In this document: positions 31,669 through 40,498 of the stretch, one piece after another
Position numbering within the stretch: position 1 is the stretch's first letter
How the letters are laid out: every line of letters begins with the position of its first letter
Assembly: GCA_937921035.1 (NCBI GenBank)
Contig: CALEUL010000044.1
Span: 1-44,338 of the forward strand
Direction: 5' to 3'
Length of the DNA stretch: 44,338 nucleotides
Origin: an uncultured Porphyromonadaceae bacterium
GTDB taxonomy: Bacteria; Bacteroidota; Bacteroidia; Bacteroidales; Muribaculaceae
Program-made: the position numbers and the translations under genes
Notes under the pieces: generated by a model
What the model was told of the DNA's origin: nothing
Seen by the model: the letters and a program-made list of their open reading frames with translations, nothing else
Databases searched by the model: none

Positions 31669-32451
31669 ATGCTATACGCTCTTCCGTCAAGAGTGATTAA
31701 CTATAAGGTCTCGGACGTGTCGCCGACCGATGAACTGATTACAATCGGACAGATATTGTCGGAAGTCGGAGATTATGCCTGCACAATCATCGACAGAGAG
31801 CATCTTTCTGTTACACGGAAATGCGCCGCCAGGCTTAAAAAAGTTGTAGGAGAGCTTACTTCAAGAGGCTGTATCCAATCCCAGGAAGACCTGTATAAGA
31901 TACAGAACGGCAACGCTGAACCGATGGCTCTGTCAGCAATGACAATAGGCGAGCTTCACATACTCTATCGCCAGTGGCCAATACGCCACGAAGAAAGGCT
32001 TAAGGACGGTCGCGAACACTTTACATATTATTACGAAGGTCAGATAGTAAAAGAATTGCAAAGTCGCAAACCGGCAACGAAAGATGAACAGCTGAAGATC
32101 GACTATTGCGTAGCCACATATAACAATGAACTGGAGAATATGTCCTTCATATTCTCGTGTCTGGTGAAAACGGACAATGACAAGGCTTATCCCGACAGAA
32201 CAAAAAAATACTCTCCGGATGATCTTACAGAGTTTATCAAGCGTTACAGCCACTATCGTGATGTGGCCGAGCGTGAAATACTGATAGAGTATGTCGATAT
32301 AGCTCTGGATATGCTTGAACGTAACGGCTGTAATCACGAATCGCTCAGGTTATTGACTGAAATTGCAGACCTCGGGCAGAGGAGAGTAATCAGAATACCC
32401 GAGTGGATAACCGGAAAACAGGAGAAACCGGCCAGGAAACTTACTGTATAA
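31669..32451 (+). CDS. Unrecognised protein following upxY (first of two)
   Basis: This 260-aa soluble protein has no family I can name. The N-terminal 65 residues (SPTDELITIGQILSEVGDYA...) are helical. The centre (MALSAMTIGELHILYRQWP, HFTYYYEGQIVKELQSR) and the C-terminal helical half (FIKRYSHYRDVAEREILIEYVDIALDMLE) have no catalytic signature. It is coupled to its neighbours (9 bp after upxY; its stop overlaps the next start as TAATG). Bacteroides capsule loci usually have the inhibitor UpxZ in this place, and this protein is longer than UpxZ and not obviously similar. A regulatory role in the locus is inference. Confidence 0.55.
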   Translation: MLYALPSRVINYKVSDVSPTDELITIGQILSEVGDYACTIIDREHLSVTRKCAARLKKVVGELTSRGCIQSQEDLYKIQNGNAEPMALSAMTIGELHILYRQWPIRHEERLKDGREHFTYYYEGQIVKELQSRKPATKDEQLKIDYCVATYNNELENMSFIFSCLVKTDNDKAYPDRTKKYSPDDLTEFIKRYSHYRDVAEREILIEYVDIALDMLERNGCNHESLRLLTEIADLGQRRVIRIPEWITGKQEKPARKLTV

Positions 32452-33221
32452 TGAATATGGAATCAGTAGAGTCATATTCTCATTATCTGGTAATGAAGGC
32501 TCACCTCATAGGACTGACCACTCTCGACGGTCATAAACCGACAGTAGAGGAGCTAACGCTGCAAAGTGAAGTTCAACGAACCAGTGAACAGATTGCAAAG
32601 GTACTCGCATTCTGCCCGGCGAATGAAATAGCAAGTCTTATCGGTTACTATTCCATGCTTTATACAATCGGTTATCGAAGATTACCCGAGCCCTCGGTTT
32701 TGGAAAAACAGAGAGAGAGACTCTTACATTATTGGATTGCAGGCGACAAGTCAATAGAAGAGAGCGATGTTTATGGAACGTTGTTAGATTCGATGCAGAA
32801 TCCCATAATCGCAATGTCATCTGTTCACAGGCATACATTCGACAATTTGCGCGAAGACTGGGTAACGATTCTAAAAAAATACAATTCATTTCCCGAAACC
32901 GACACATACGAGCGGTATAAACGGCTTGCCCTGATAATGAGGGACAATGTGGATTCATATTTCTATGGAGATTGTACACTCGCAAAGGAAGCATGGTTTG
33001 AAAAGAACAAGATAGCTGAGTATTCTACTGTTAGTACAAAGATATTGACTGCATACCGACATTTCGTTTGCAGCCTGTTCCCATCGGTATTGAGTTCAAG
33101 GGATATGAAGAAACTGGATGTCGCCGTTCTGAACGAATTAGTCAAACGCAAAGACCTAAACGATTATGACCTCAAGGCATATCAGCTGGCTTTAGCGTTT
33201 GAGACCCGCAAAGATCCATAA
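32451..33221 (+). CDS. Unrecognised protein following upxY (second of two)
   Basis: This 256-aa soluble, helical protein starts at ATG 32451; an earlier in-frame GTG is less likely because it lies inside the previous gene. Distinctive segments include YSHYLVMKAHLIGLTTLDG, ASLIGYYSMLYTIGYRRLPEPS and TVSTKILTAYRHFVCSLFPSV. No known domain or active site is recognised. It is translationally coupled to the preceding gene and ends 71 bp before ugd. The two unknown proteins plausibly act together early in the locus, as regulators or as assembly factors. Confidence 0.55.
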   Translation: MNMESVESYSHYLVMKAHLIGLTTLDGHKPTVEELTLQSEVQRTSEQIAKVLAFCPANEIASLIGYYSMLYTIGYRRLPEPSVLEKQRERLLHYWIAGDKSIEESDVYGTLLDSMQNPIIAMSSVHRHTFDNLREDWVTILKKYNSFPETDTYERYKRLALIMRDNVDSYFYGDCTLAKEAWFEKNKIAEYSTVSTKILTAYRHFVCSLFPSVLSSRDMKKLDVAVLNELVKRKDLNDYDLKAYQLALAFETRKDP

Positions 33222-33292
33222 CCAAATTCAGACATCGCTGAATCTCTCATCAGTCAATTTTGACAAGTAGATGAAACTCGATAATAATAACT

Positions 33293-34606
33293 ATGGAAAA
33301 GAAATATAACATAGCCGTGGCCGGAACAGGCTACGTGGGTCTTTCTATCGCCACGCTTTTGGCGCAGCACAATCATGTTACTGCCGTGGATGTGATTCCC
33401 GAGAAAGTAGAACTAATCAATAACCGCAAGTCACCGATACAGGACGAATATATCGAAAAATATCTTGCCGAAAAGGAACTTGACCTGACGGCTACTCTTG
33501 ACGGTGCGGCAGCATACCGCGATGCCGATTTTGTTGTGATTGCGGCGCCGACCAACTACGACCCGGTAAAGAACTACTTCGACACGCACTGCATCGAGGA
33601 TGTAATCGACCTTGTTCTGAGCGTCAATCCCAACGCGGTTATGGTGATAAAGTCAACCATTCCGGTAGGATATTGCCGCTCGCTGTATGTTAAATACGCC
33701 GCCAAGGGCGTAACACAGTTCAACCTGCTGTTCTTCCCCGAGTTCCTTCGCGAGAGCAAGGCCCTGTACGACAATCTCTATCCCTCGCGCATCATAGCCG
33801 GCATACCCAAGCTGATGGACGGCGCAGAGTTTCAGGAAGAGAACGCGGCAATTCTCCGTGTAACTAACCTCGCCGTGCTCGACGATGCCGCCCACACCTT
33901 CGCAGGGCTTCTCCGGCAGGGCGCAATCAAGGAAGACATTCCCGTGCTTTACATGGGCATGAAGGAGGCTGAGGCGGTGAAACTCTTCGCCAACACCTAT
34001 CTTGCGCTTCGCGTGAGCTACTTCAACGAGCTCGACACCTACGCCGAAGTCAAGGGGCTCGACTCGAAAGCCATCATCGAGGGCGTCGGCCTTGACCCGC
34101 GTATCGGCACGCACTACAACAACCCCTCGTTCGGCTACGGCGGCTACTGTCTGCCCAAAGACACCAAGCAGCTTCTTGCCAACTACGCCGACGTGCCCCA
34201 GAACATGATGAGCGCCATCGTAGAAAGCAACCGCACCCGCAAGGACTTCATCGCAGACCAGATTCTGACTATGGCAGGCTATTACACGGCCAACAGCCAG
34301 TACAACGCCGGTGCTGAATCGCCTTGTGTTGTCGGCGTTTATCGCCTTACGATGAAATCGAACAGCGACAACTTCCGTCAGTCGTCCATTCAGGGTGTTA
34401 TGAAGCGTATAAAGGCCAAGGGCGCTCAGGTAATCATCTACGAACCCACGCTTGAGGACGGCAGCACCTTCTTTGGCAGCGTTGTTGTCAACGATCTGGC
34501 GAAGTTCAAGAGCCAGTCGCAGGCCATCATCGCCAACCGTTACGACGCCTGCCTCGACGACGTACAGAACAAAGTATATACCCGCGACATCTTCAGAAGA
34601 GACTGA
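33293..34606 (+). CDS. ugd: UDP-glucose 6-dehydrogenase
   Basis: This enzyme oxidises UDP-glucose to UDP-glucuronate with two NAD. It is 437 aa and full length. The Rossmann motif AVAGTGYVG sits at residues 8-16. A conserved LFFPEFLRE motif is near 147-155. The thiolate cysteine is C286 in YGGYCLPKDT. The epimerase gene follows after 4 bp, and together they give UDP-glucuronate and then UDP-galacturonate. The composition is GC-richer than the downstream genes. Confidence 0.95.
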   Translation: MEKKYNIAVAGTGYVGLSIATLLAQHNHVTAVDVIPEKVELINNRKSPIQDEYIEKYLAEKELDLTATLDGAAAYRDADFVVIAAPTNYDPVKNYFDTHCIEDVIDLVLSVNPNAVMVIKSTIPVGYCRSLYVKYAAKGVTQFNLLFFPEFLRESKALYDNLYPSRIIAGIPKLMDGAEFQEENAAILRVTNLAVLDDAAHTFAGLLRQGAIKEDIPVLYMGMKEAEAVKLFANTYLALRVSYFNELDTYAEVKGLDSKAIIEGVGLDPRIGTHYNNPSFGYGGYCLPKDTKQLLANYADVPQNMMSAIVESNRTRKDFIADQILTMAGYYTANSQYNAGAESPCVVGVYRLTMKSNSDNFRQSSIQGVMKRIKAKGAQVIIYEPTLEDGSTFFGSVVVNDLAKFKSQSQAIIANRYDACLDDVQNKVYTRDIFRRD

Positions 34607-34610
34607 TATC

Positions 34611-35669
34611 ATGCTTACAGATAATATAAAACTCGAGGACTGTACGATACTTGTTACCGGCGTGGCCGGCTTCATCGGCGCGAATCTCGCCAAGAGACTA
34701 CTCAGCGATTATCCGGCATGCAAGATTGTCGGAATAGACAGCATCACGGACTATTATGATGTGCGCCTCAAACACGAACGTCTTGACGAACTGAAGGAAT
34801 ACGGCGACCGATTTGTGTTCGTTCACGATTCGATAGCGAACAAAGACGCCATCGAGCGGATATTCAATGAGTATCATCCTTCGGTTGTTGTCAATCTCGC
34901 GGCCCAGGCCGGAGTGCGGTATTCGATCACCAATCCCGACGCATATGTAGAAAGCAACCTTATCGGTTTCTACAACATTCTTGAAGCTTGCCGCCACCAC
35001 GGCGTAGACCACCTTGTCTATGCCAGCAGCTCAAGCGTCTACGGATCTAACAAAAAAGTTCCTTATTCGACCGACGACAAGGTAGACAACCCCGTATCGC
35101 TCTATGCGGCGACCAAGAAGAGCAACGAGCTGATGGCACACGCCTATTCCAAACTCTATAACATCCCCTCGACCGGCTTGCGCTTCTTCACCGTCTACGG
35201 CCCGTGCGGACGTCCCGATATGGCGTATTTCGGCTTCACTGACAAACTCGTAAAGGGTGATACAATCAAGATATTCAACTACGGCAACTGCAAACGCGAT
35301 TTCACGTACGTGGACGATATCGTGGAGGGCGTAGCCCGCGTGATGCGTCATGCGCCGGAGCGCGCCGACGGCGAAGACGGACTTCCGATTCCGCCGTACA
35401 AGGTGTATAACATCGGCAACAGCTCGCCGGAGAATCTTCTTGACTTCGTTACCATCCTCCAGGAGGAACTGATTCGCGCCGGTGTCCTTCCCGCCGACTA
35501 CGACTTCGAAGCGCACAAGGAACTCGTACCCATGCAGCCCGGCGACGTCCCCGTAACCTACGCCGACACCACGCCCCTTGAGCGCGACTTCGGCTTCCGT
35601 CCTTCCACCCCCCTCCGCACCGGCCTCCGCGCCTTCGCAGAGTGGTATAGAAACTTCTACAAAATATAA
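34611..35669 (+). CDS. UDP-glucuronate 4-epimerase
   Basis: This is a 352-aa extended short-chain dehydrogenase. The start at ATG 34611 (MLTDNIKLEDCTILV) is preferred because an upstream in-frame start would lie within ugd. Features: NAD motif TGVAGFIG at 16-23, the SSSSVYG strand, the YAATK catalytic Tyr/Lys, and ITDYYDVRLKHERL, typical of enzymes acting on UDP-GlcA. It follows ugd by 4 bp. UDP-galacturonate is the expected product; the exact sugar is inferred from family and context. Confidence 0.88.
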   Translation: MLTDNIKLEDCTILVTGVAGFIGANLAKRLLSDYPACKIVGIDSITDYYDVRLKHERLDELKEYGDRFVFVHDSIANKDAIERIFNEYHPSVVVNLAAQAGVRYSITNPDAYVESNLIGFYNILEACRHHGVDHLVYASSSSVYGSNKKVPYSTDDKVDNPVSLYAATKKSNELMAHAYSKLYNIPSTGLRFFTVYGPCGRPDMAYFGFTDKLVKGDTIKIFNYGNCKRDFTYVDDIVEGVARVMRHAPERADGEDGLPIPPYKVYNIGNSSPENLLDFVTILQEELIRAGVLPADYDFEAHKELVPMQPGDVPVTYADTTPLERDFGFRPSTPLRTGLRAFAEWYRNFYKI

Positions 35670-35773
35670 AAAGGCTCTCAATTGAGTTGATATTAAAAGA
35701 AATAGAGTTCTCTCAAAATAATATAGTATTAAAATACATTCCGATATCCTTCAAAATATTAATTCAATATTAT

Positions 35774-36952
35774 ATGAATATTTTAGTAACAGGGGCAAAA
35801 GGATTTGTTGGAAAAAATCTATGTGCTCAGTTAAATAACATTGCAACAAAAAAAGCTAGGTGGTATAATATTGATTCTAATATTACCATTTTTGAATATG
35901 ATGTCAATTCAACACTTGAAGAATTAGAAACTTATTGCCAACAAGCCGATTTCGTGTTTAATCTTGCTGGAGTTAATCGTCCAAAGGATAATGATGAATT
36001 TATGCGTGGAAACTTTGGCTTCGCAAGTACTTTACTGAATACATTAAAGAAATATGACAATAAATGCCCAGTAATGTTGGCTTCTTCAAGTCAAGCGACA
36101 TTAAATAATTCATACGGGTTATCTAAGAAAGCAGGTGAAGATTTGTTTTTTAAATATTCCGAAGAAACCGGAGCAAAGGTATATGTATATCGCTTTCCCA
36201 ACCTCTTTGGTAAATGGTGTCGACCTAACTACAATTCCGTAGTTGCCACATTCTGTTATAATATAGCAAATGGAATCCCTATTCAGATAAATGACCCGAG
36301 TGTTATGCTCAATATGGTATATATTGATGATGTTGTTGATTCTCTTATCGGATGTCTTGTCGGTCGTGAATATAAGGAAGGCAAATATTGTTATGTGCCA
36401 AATGTTTACAAGGTTCGCCTTGGTGATATAGCAGATTTGATATATTCGTTTGAAAATGGTCGTTATGATCTAAAGATACCATGCGTAAGTGATAATTTTC
36501 GCAAAGCTCTCTATAGTACATATGTATCTTACCTCCCTGAGTATAAAATTTCTTATCCTTTAGAAATGAAATGCGATGATCGCGGCTCATTTTCTGAATT
36601 TATTCGTACAGAGAATCATGGACAAGTATCTATCAATATAAGTAAACCAGGCATTACAAAAGGGCAACATTGGCATAATAATCTGGTAGAGCGGTTTCTA
36701 GTTGTCTCTGGTCATGGACTTATACAGCTACGTAAAGAAGGCGTTGATGAGAATGGCACCCCATACCCAATTCTCAATTATGAGGTGAGTGGAGATAAGC
36801 TCGAAGTTGTGGAGATGATTACAGGCTACACACATAATCTAATCAACCTCTCAGATACAGAGAATATGGTTACTATCATTTGGGCAAACGGCTGTTTTGA
36901 TCCCAATCGCCCTGATACTTATTTTGATCCAGTAGAACACAGTAAAGACTAA
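35774..36952 (+). CDS. CapF-like bifunctional reductase with C-terminal cupin
   Basis: This 392-aa protein combines an extended SDR domain with a cupin, as in CapF/WbjC/FnlB (UDP-L-FucNAc pathway). The start is ATG 35774 (MNILVTGAKGFVG); an earlier TTG is less likely. The SDR catalytic pair is Y114/K118 (SYGLSK), after the NAD motif VTGAKGFVGKN. The cupin part has H299 and H301 (GQHWHNNLVERF), likely metal ligands. CapE and CapG partners of the fucosamine route are not recognised here, so the exact product is uncertain. Base composition drops to AT-rich from about this gene on. pseB follows after 5 bp. Confidence 0.8.
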   Translation: MNILVTGAKGFVGKNLCAQLNNIATKKARWYNIDSNITIFEYDVNSTLEELETYCQQADFVFNLAGVNRPKDNDEFMRGNFGFASTLLNTLKKYDNKCPVMLASSSQATLNNSYGLSKKAGEDLFFKYSEETGAKVYVYRFPNLFGKWCRPNYNSVVATFCYNIANGIPIQINDPSVMLNMVYIDDVVDSLIGCLVGREYKEGKYCYVPNVYKVRLGDIADLIYSFENGRYDLKIPCVSDNFRKALYSTYVSYLPEYKISYPLEMKCDDRGSFSEFIRTENHGQVSINISKPGITKGQHWHNNLVERFLVVSGHGLIQLRKEGVDENGTPYPILNYEVSGDKLEVVEMITGYTHNLINLSDTENMVTIIWANGCFDPNRPDTYFDPVEHSKD

Positions 36953-36957
36953 AATGT

Positions 36958-37983
36958 ATGTTCAATAATAAATCAGTACTTATTACTGGCGGTTCGGGGA
37001 TTTTCGGCCGATGTTTTATTGAAATAATCTTTCGAGATTATCCAGGAGTCAAACGTTTAATAATTTATTCACGAGATGTTCAAAAACATGAGGAAATTAG
37101 AAGTCTATACCCAGGTCGTCAGTATCCGCAACTCCGTTTTTTTATAGGCGATGTTCGTGATCGAGAACGTCTAATACGAGCCTGCGAGGGAGTAGATATA
37201 ATTATCCATGCAGCTACTCTCGGTTCCATTGAAGCATCTGAGTATAATCCTGAAGAATGCGTTAAAACTAATATTTTAGGGGCTCAAAATGTCATTGATG
37301 CAGCTCTTAAAACGGGAGTGCGTGATGTAATATCACTCTCTTCTGATAAGGCTTGCGCTCCACTTAATCTTTATGGCGCGACTCAATTGGTTTCTGATAA
37401 ACTTTTTGTGGCAGCAAACAATATGAAAGGTTCCAAGGATTTACGATTCTCAGTTGTGCGATATGGCAATGTTTTTGGCAGCAGCGGTTCTGTCACCCAG
37501 CGTTTTATACAAAGAAAAGCCTTAGGCGGTCTTAGTCTACCGATAACAGATAAGCGTATGACCCGCTTTATCATTTCTAATCCTGAAGTAGTTACGGCAG
37601 TTGAGTTTGCCTTGGAACATCATATGGGTGGCGAGATTTTCGTTCCGAAGACACCATCTTATCGTATTACAGATCTTGCTACCGCGATTGCCCCCCACAT
37701 GGAACAACAAGAGGTCGGCATTCGATCAGGTGAAAAGATACATGAGGAACTTATTTCCCGAGCCGAAAGCATAAATACTATAGAAATGGATAACTATTAT
37801 GCGATACTTCCTTCTATGGCTTTTACTGGACAGAGGGACTTACAACACTATCTTGATCACTATGACGCCCATTCTGTAGCCGATGGGTTCCATTATTGTT
37901 CCAGCGATAATCCGATTTATGAAACTGTAGAGTCGCTTCGTGATAAGATTCATCTATATATCAATCCTTCAATCAAATTTTAA
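36958..37983 (+). CDS. pseB: PseB-like UDP-GlcNAc 4,6-dehydratase (YxxxK lysine absent)
   Basis: This is a 341-aa extended SDR, closer to PseB/FlaA1 than to CapE in the segments EYNPEECVKTNILGA, NLYGAT...SDKLFVAANN, GGEIFVPKTPS and RSGEKIHE. It would make the 4-keto-6-deoxy sugar that starts pseudaminic acid synthesis. In the catalytic region SSDKA (D130, K131) and Y139 are kept, but the lysine four residues after the tyrosine is Q143 (YGATQL). The usually conserved ALKHVP-type loop reads TLGSIE, and GSRGSV reads GSSGSV. It may therefore have altered or lost activity. pseC follows after 5 bp. Confidence 0.8.
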   Translation: MFNNKSVLITGGSGIFGRCFIEIIFRDYPGVKRLIIYSRDVQKHEEIRSLYPGRQYPQLRFFIGDVRDRERLIRACEGVDIIIHAATLGSIEASEYNPEECVKTNILGAQNVIDAALKTGVRDVISLSSDKACAPLNLYGATQLVSDKLFVAANNMKGSKDLRFSVVRYGNVFGSSGSVTQRFIQRKALGGLSLPITDKRMTRFIISNPEVVTAVEFALEHHMGGEIFVPKTPSYRITDLATAIAPHMEQQEVGIRSGEKIHEELISRAESINTIEMDNYYAILPSMAFTGQRDLQHYLDHYDAHSVADGFHYCSSDNPIYETVESLRDKIHLYINPSIKF

Positions 37984-37988
37984 CGAAT

Positions 37989-39152
37989 ATGATAGATAAA
38001 CCAATTTCTTACGGACGTCAGTATATTTCAGATGATGACATCAAGGCAGTAGTTGAAACACTCAAGTCGGATTATCTAACTTGTGGTCCGGCTATTCCTG
38101 AGTTCGAGAAAGCGTTCAGCGAATATGTTCATAGTGACTATGCTGTTGCAGTCAACAACGCTACTTCTGCTCTCCATCTTGCAGCTATTGCTTTAGGAGT
38201 ACAACCCGGCGACAACGTCATATGCACTCCTTTGACTTTCGCTTCTTCAGCCAATTGCATACGCTTCTGTGGAGGTAATGTCAAATTTGTTGATATTAAC
38301 CCTTCTACTTACCTCCTAGACATCAACAAACTGAAGGAAACCCTTGCAGCCTCTCCCAAAGGGACATACAAAGGTATGGTACTTGTTGACTTTGCTGGCT
38401 ATCCTCATAATATGGAAGAATTCCGCAAGGTAGCTGATGAATATAATATGTGGATACTTGAAGACGCTTGTCATGCTCCAGGTGCGTATTTTATTGACTC
38501 TACTGGAGAAAATGTATATGCCGGTAGTTGTAAATATTCAGATATTACTGTCTTCTCTTTTCATCCTGTTAAGCATATCACTACCGGAGAAGGTGGTATG
38601 GCATGTACCCAGAACAAAGAGTACTATGAAAAAATGGCTTTATACCGCACTCATGGAATCACTCACGATGCAGACAAACTCCAACGTCAGGATGGCCTCT
38701 GGTACTATGAAATGCAAGAGCTGGGGTTTAACTACCGTATTACTGATATGCAGGCCGCTCTTGGTACATCTCAGTTAAAAAGAGCACGTAAGAACGTAGA
38801 GAAACGTCGCGAACTTGTCCGCAAATACAATGAAGCTTTCGCCCAGATAGACGGCATAAAAACACCTTATGAGGCATCCGATGTCTATCATGCATATCAT
38901 CTTTACATTATTCAAGTTGAAGACCGTCTCGGCCTGTATAATTACCTCCGCGAAAACAAGATTTATGCTCAAGTTCTTTACTATCCGCTAAATCTTATGC
39001 CCTACTACAAACAATTCGGCAATAAAGAAGGCGATCTACCAAATGTAGAAGAATACTATAAACATTGCATCGCGCTTCCAATGTTTCCTACGCTTACGGA
39101 TGAGCAGCAGAATTATGTTATAGAAAAAGTGCTGGAATTTGTGACGAAATAA
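37989..39152 (+). CDS. pseC: PseC-like UDP-4-keto-sugar aminotransferase
   Basis: This 387-aa PLP-dependent aminotransferase of the DegT/PseC family would give UDP-4-amino-4,6-dideoxy-AltNAc. The N-terminus MIDKPISYGRQYIS is the usual start of PseC. FSFHPVKHITTGEGG carries the PLP lysine K195. LEDACHAPGA and YRITDMQAALG are standard family segments. It is tightly coupled to pseB (5 bp). A 127-bp AT-rich gap follows before pseF. Confidence 0.92.
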   Translation: MIDKPISYGRQYISDDDIKAVVETLKSDYLTCGPAIPEFEKAFSEYVHSDYAVAVNNATSALHLAAIALGVQPGDNVICTPLTFASSANCIRFCGGNVKFVDINPSTYLLDINKLKETLAASPKGTYKGMVLVDFAGYPHNMEEFRKVADEYNMWILEDACHAPGAYFIDSTGENVYAGSCKYSDITVFSFHPVKHITTGEGGMACTQNKEYYEKMALYRTHGITHDADKLQRQDGLWYYEMQELGFNYRITDMQAALGTSQLKRARKNVEKRRELVRKYNEAFAQIDGIKTPYEASDVYHAYHLYIIQVEDRLGLYNYLRENKIYAQVLYYPLNLMPYYKQFGNKEGDLPNVEEYYKHCIALPMFPTLTDEQQNYVIEKVLEFVTK

Positions 39153-39279
39153 TGTATTAGGTTATAAAGAATCAACGAACAAAAATCAAGTTATATTTCA
39201 GACATACTGTAGGACTTTTTCGATAATGTAAATTTTCGATGTTATCAATTCGGCCCAATATTATATTAAAGCATGCCAA

Positions 39280-39981
39280 ATGAAAAATATATGTATAATA
39301 CCTGCAAGAGGTGGCTCTAAACGAATTCCTCGTAAAAACATAAAATCATTCATGGGTAAGCCTATAATTGCCTATTCTATAGAAGCTGCTGTAAAAAGTG
39401 GTTTATTTGATAAGGTTATGGTTTCTACCGATGATGATGAAATCGCTAAAATTGCTATTCAATTCGGAGCAACAGTTCCTTTCATGAGGAGCAAAGAGAC
39501 ATCAAATGATTTTGCGACTACGGCCGATGTAATCAATGAGGTCCTTGATTGTTATGAAAAAAAAGGATATAGATTTGATGTGGTATGCTGTATATACGCG
39601 ACAGCACCATTTGTAACGACTGAAAGACTTATTGAGGCCGCAAACGCTATAAAAAGCGAAAAATTCGATTCTGCATTTTCTTGTGTTGCTTTCTCATATC
39701 CTGTTCTAAGAGGTCTTGTGATAAATAAAGAAGGCCATATCAATATGAAATGGCCAAAGTATAAATCTTCTCGTTCTCAAGACTTACCTCAGTTCTATCA
39801 TGATGCTGGACAATTTTACATATCTAAAGTTGATTCTTTCCGGAAATCGAATGGATTTTGGGGTGAGAAAACAGCACCAATCGTTCTTTCAGAACTTGAA
39901 GTACAAGATCTTGATACTCCGACTGATTGGGCTTTGGCCGAAATGAAATATCAATTATTGGCTACAAATGAAAAGTTTTAA
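39280..39981 (+). CDS. pseF: PseF-like CMP-pseudaminate cytidylyltransferase
   Basis: This 233-aa nucleotidyltransferase would activate pseudaminate with CTP. The nucleotide-binding start MKNICIIPARGGSKRIPRKN is the hallmark of CMP-sialate-type synthetases. FMGKPIIAYSIEAA and FYHDAGQFY fit PseF. pseH overlaps its end by 14 bp, so the two are coupled. Confidence 0.9.
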   Translation: MKNICIIPARGGSKRIPRKNIKSFMGKPIIAYSIEAAVKSGLFDKVMVSTDDDEIAKIAIQFGATVPFMRSKETSNDFATTADVINEVLDCYEKKGYRFDVVCCIYATAPFVTTERLIEAANAIKSEKFDSAFSCVAFSYPVLRGLVINKEGHINMKWPKYKSSRSQDLPQFYHDAGQFYISKVDSFRKSNGFWGEKTAPIVLSELEVQDLDTPTDWALAEMKYQLLATNEKF

Positions 39982-40471
39982 AACTGAAAATTTCACATTC
40001 ATAGATTTCGCAGAGATGGATGAAGACATGTCCAATAAAGTTTGGAAATGTCGAAATCTTCCTGAGATCAGGAAATGGATGGATAATGCTAGTCCAATTC
40101 TGTTACAAGACCATTTACGGTTTGTTGAGAGTCTAAAACAAGAGGGCAATAAAAAATATTTTTGTATTATTTATAAAGGATCATTTGCCGGGTCGATAAA
40201 TATACACTATAAGGGCCAGGATTCAGTAGAAAGAGGCATATATCTTCATCCAGATTTTTTTGGTCAGAATCTTGCCTATAAAATTAGTATGGAGTTTTAT
40301 TCATATATTCATAAAAACACTGGAATAAGATATATTTTGACCAAAGTATTGAAAACGAATATCCGTTCCAATAAATTGCAGACAACGTTATACGCAGAGA
40401 AAAAAGATGAAGATGATCTATATAATTATTATAGATTGGATTTATCAAAGCTGTGCGATAATGAGCCTTAA
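39968..40471 (+). CDS. pseH: PseH-like N-acetyltransferase
   Basis: This 167-aa GNAT-type acetyltransferase likely acetylates the 4-amino group of the pseudaminate precursor. The typical pattern is visible: WKCRNLPEIRKWMDNASPI, FCIIYKGSFAGSINIHY, VERGIYLHPDFFGQNLAYKI and ILTKVLKTNIRSNKL. The start ATG 39968 lies inside pseF (14-bp overlap), and pseG follows after 27 bp. Confidence 0.85.
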   Translation: MKSFKTENFTFIDFAEMDEDMSNKVWKCRNLPEIRKWMDNASPILLQDHLRFVESLKQEGNKKYFCIIYKGSFAGSINIHYKGQDSVERGIYLHPDFFGQNLAYKISMEFYSYIHKNTGIRYILTKVLKTNIRSNKLQTTLYAEKKDEDDLYNYYRLDLSKLCDNEP

Positions 40472-40498
40472 CAACTAAATCACATATTATTAGTAGAT

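Noticed and set aside
33653..34693. Long antisense frame over ugd
   Set aside because: Shadow of a GC-rich coding gene with complete Ugd motifs on the other strand.
36958..37983. Calling this gene CapE (UDP-L-FucNAc route) because CapF is next to it
   Set aside because: The segments around NLYGAT, GGEIFVPKTPS and EYNPEECVKTN match PseB better, and pseC, pseF, pseH and pseG follow.
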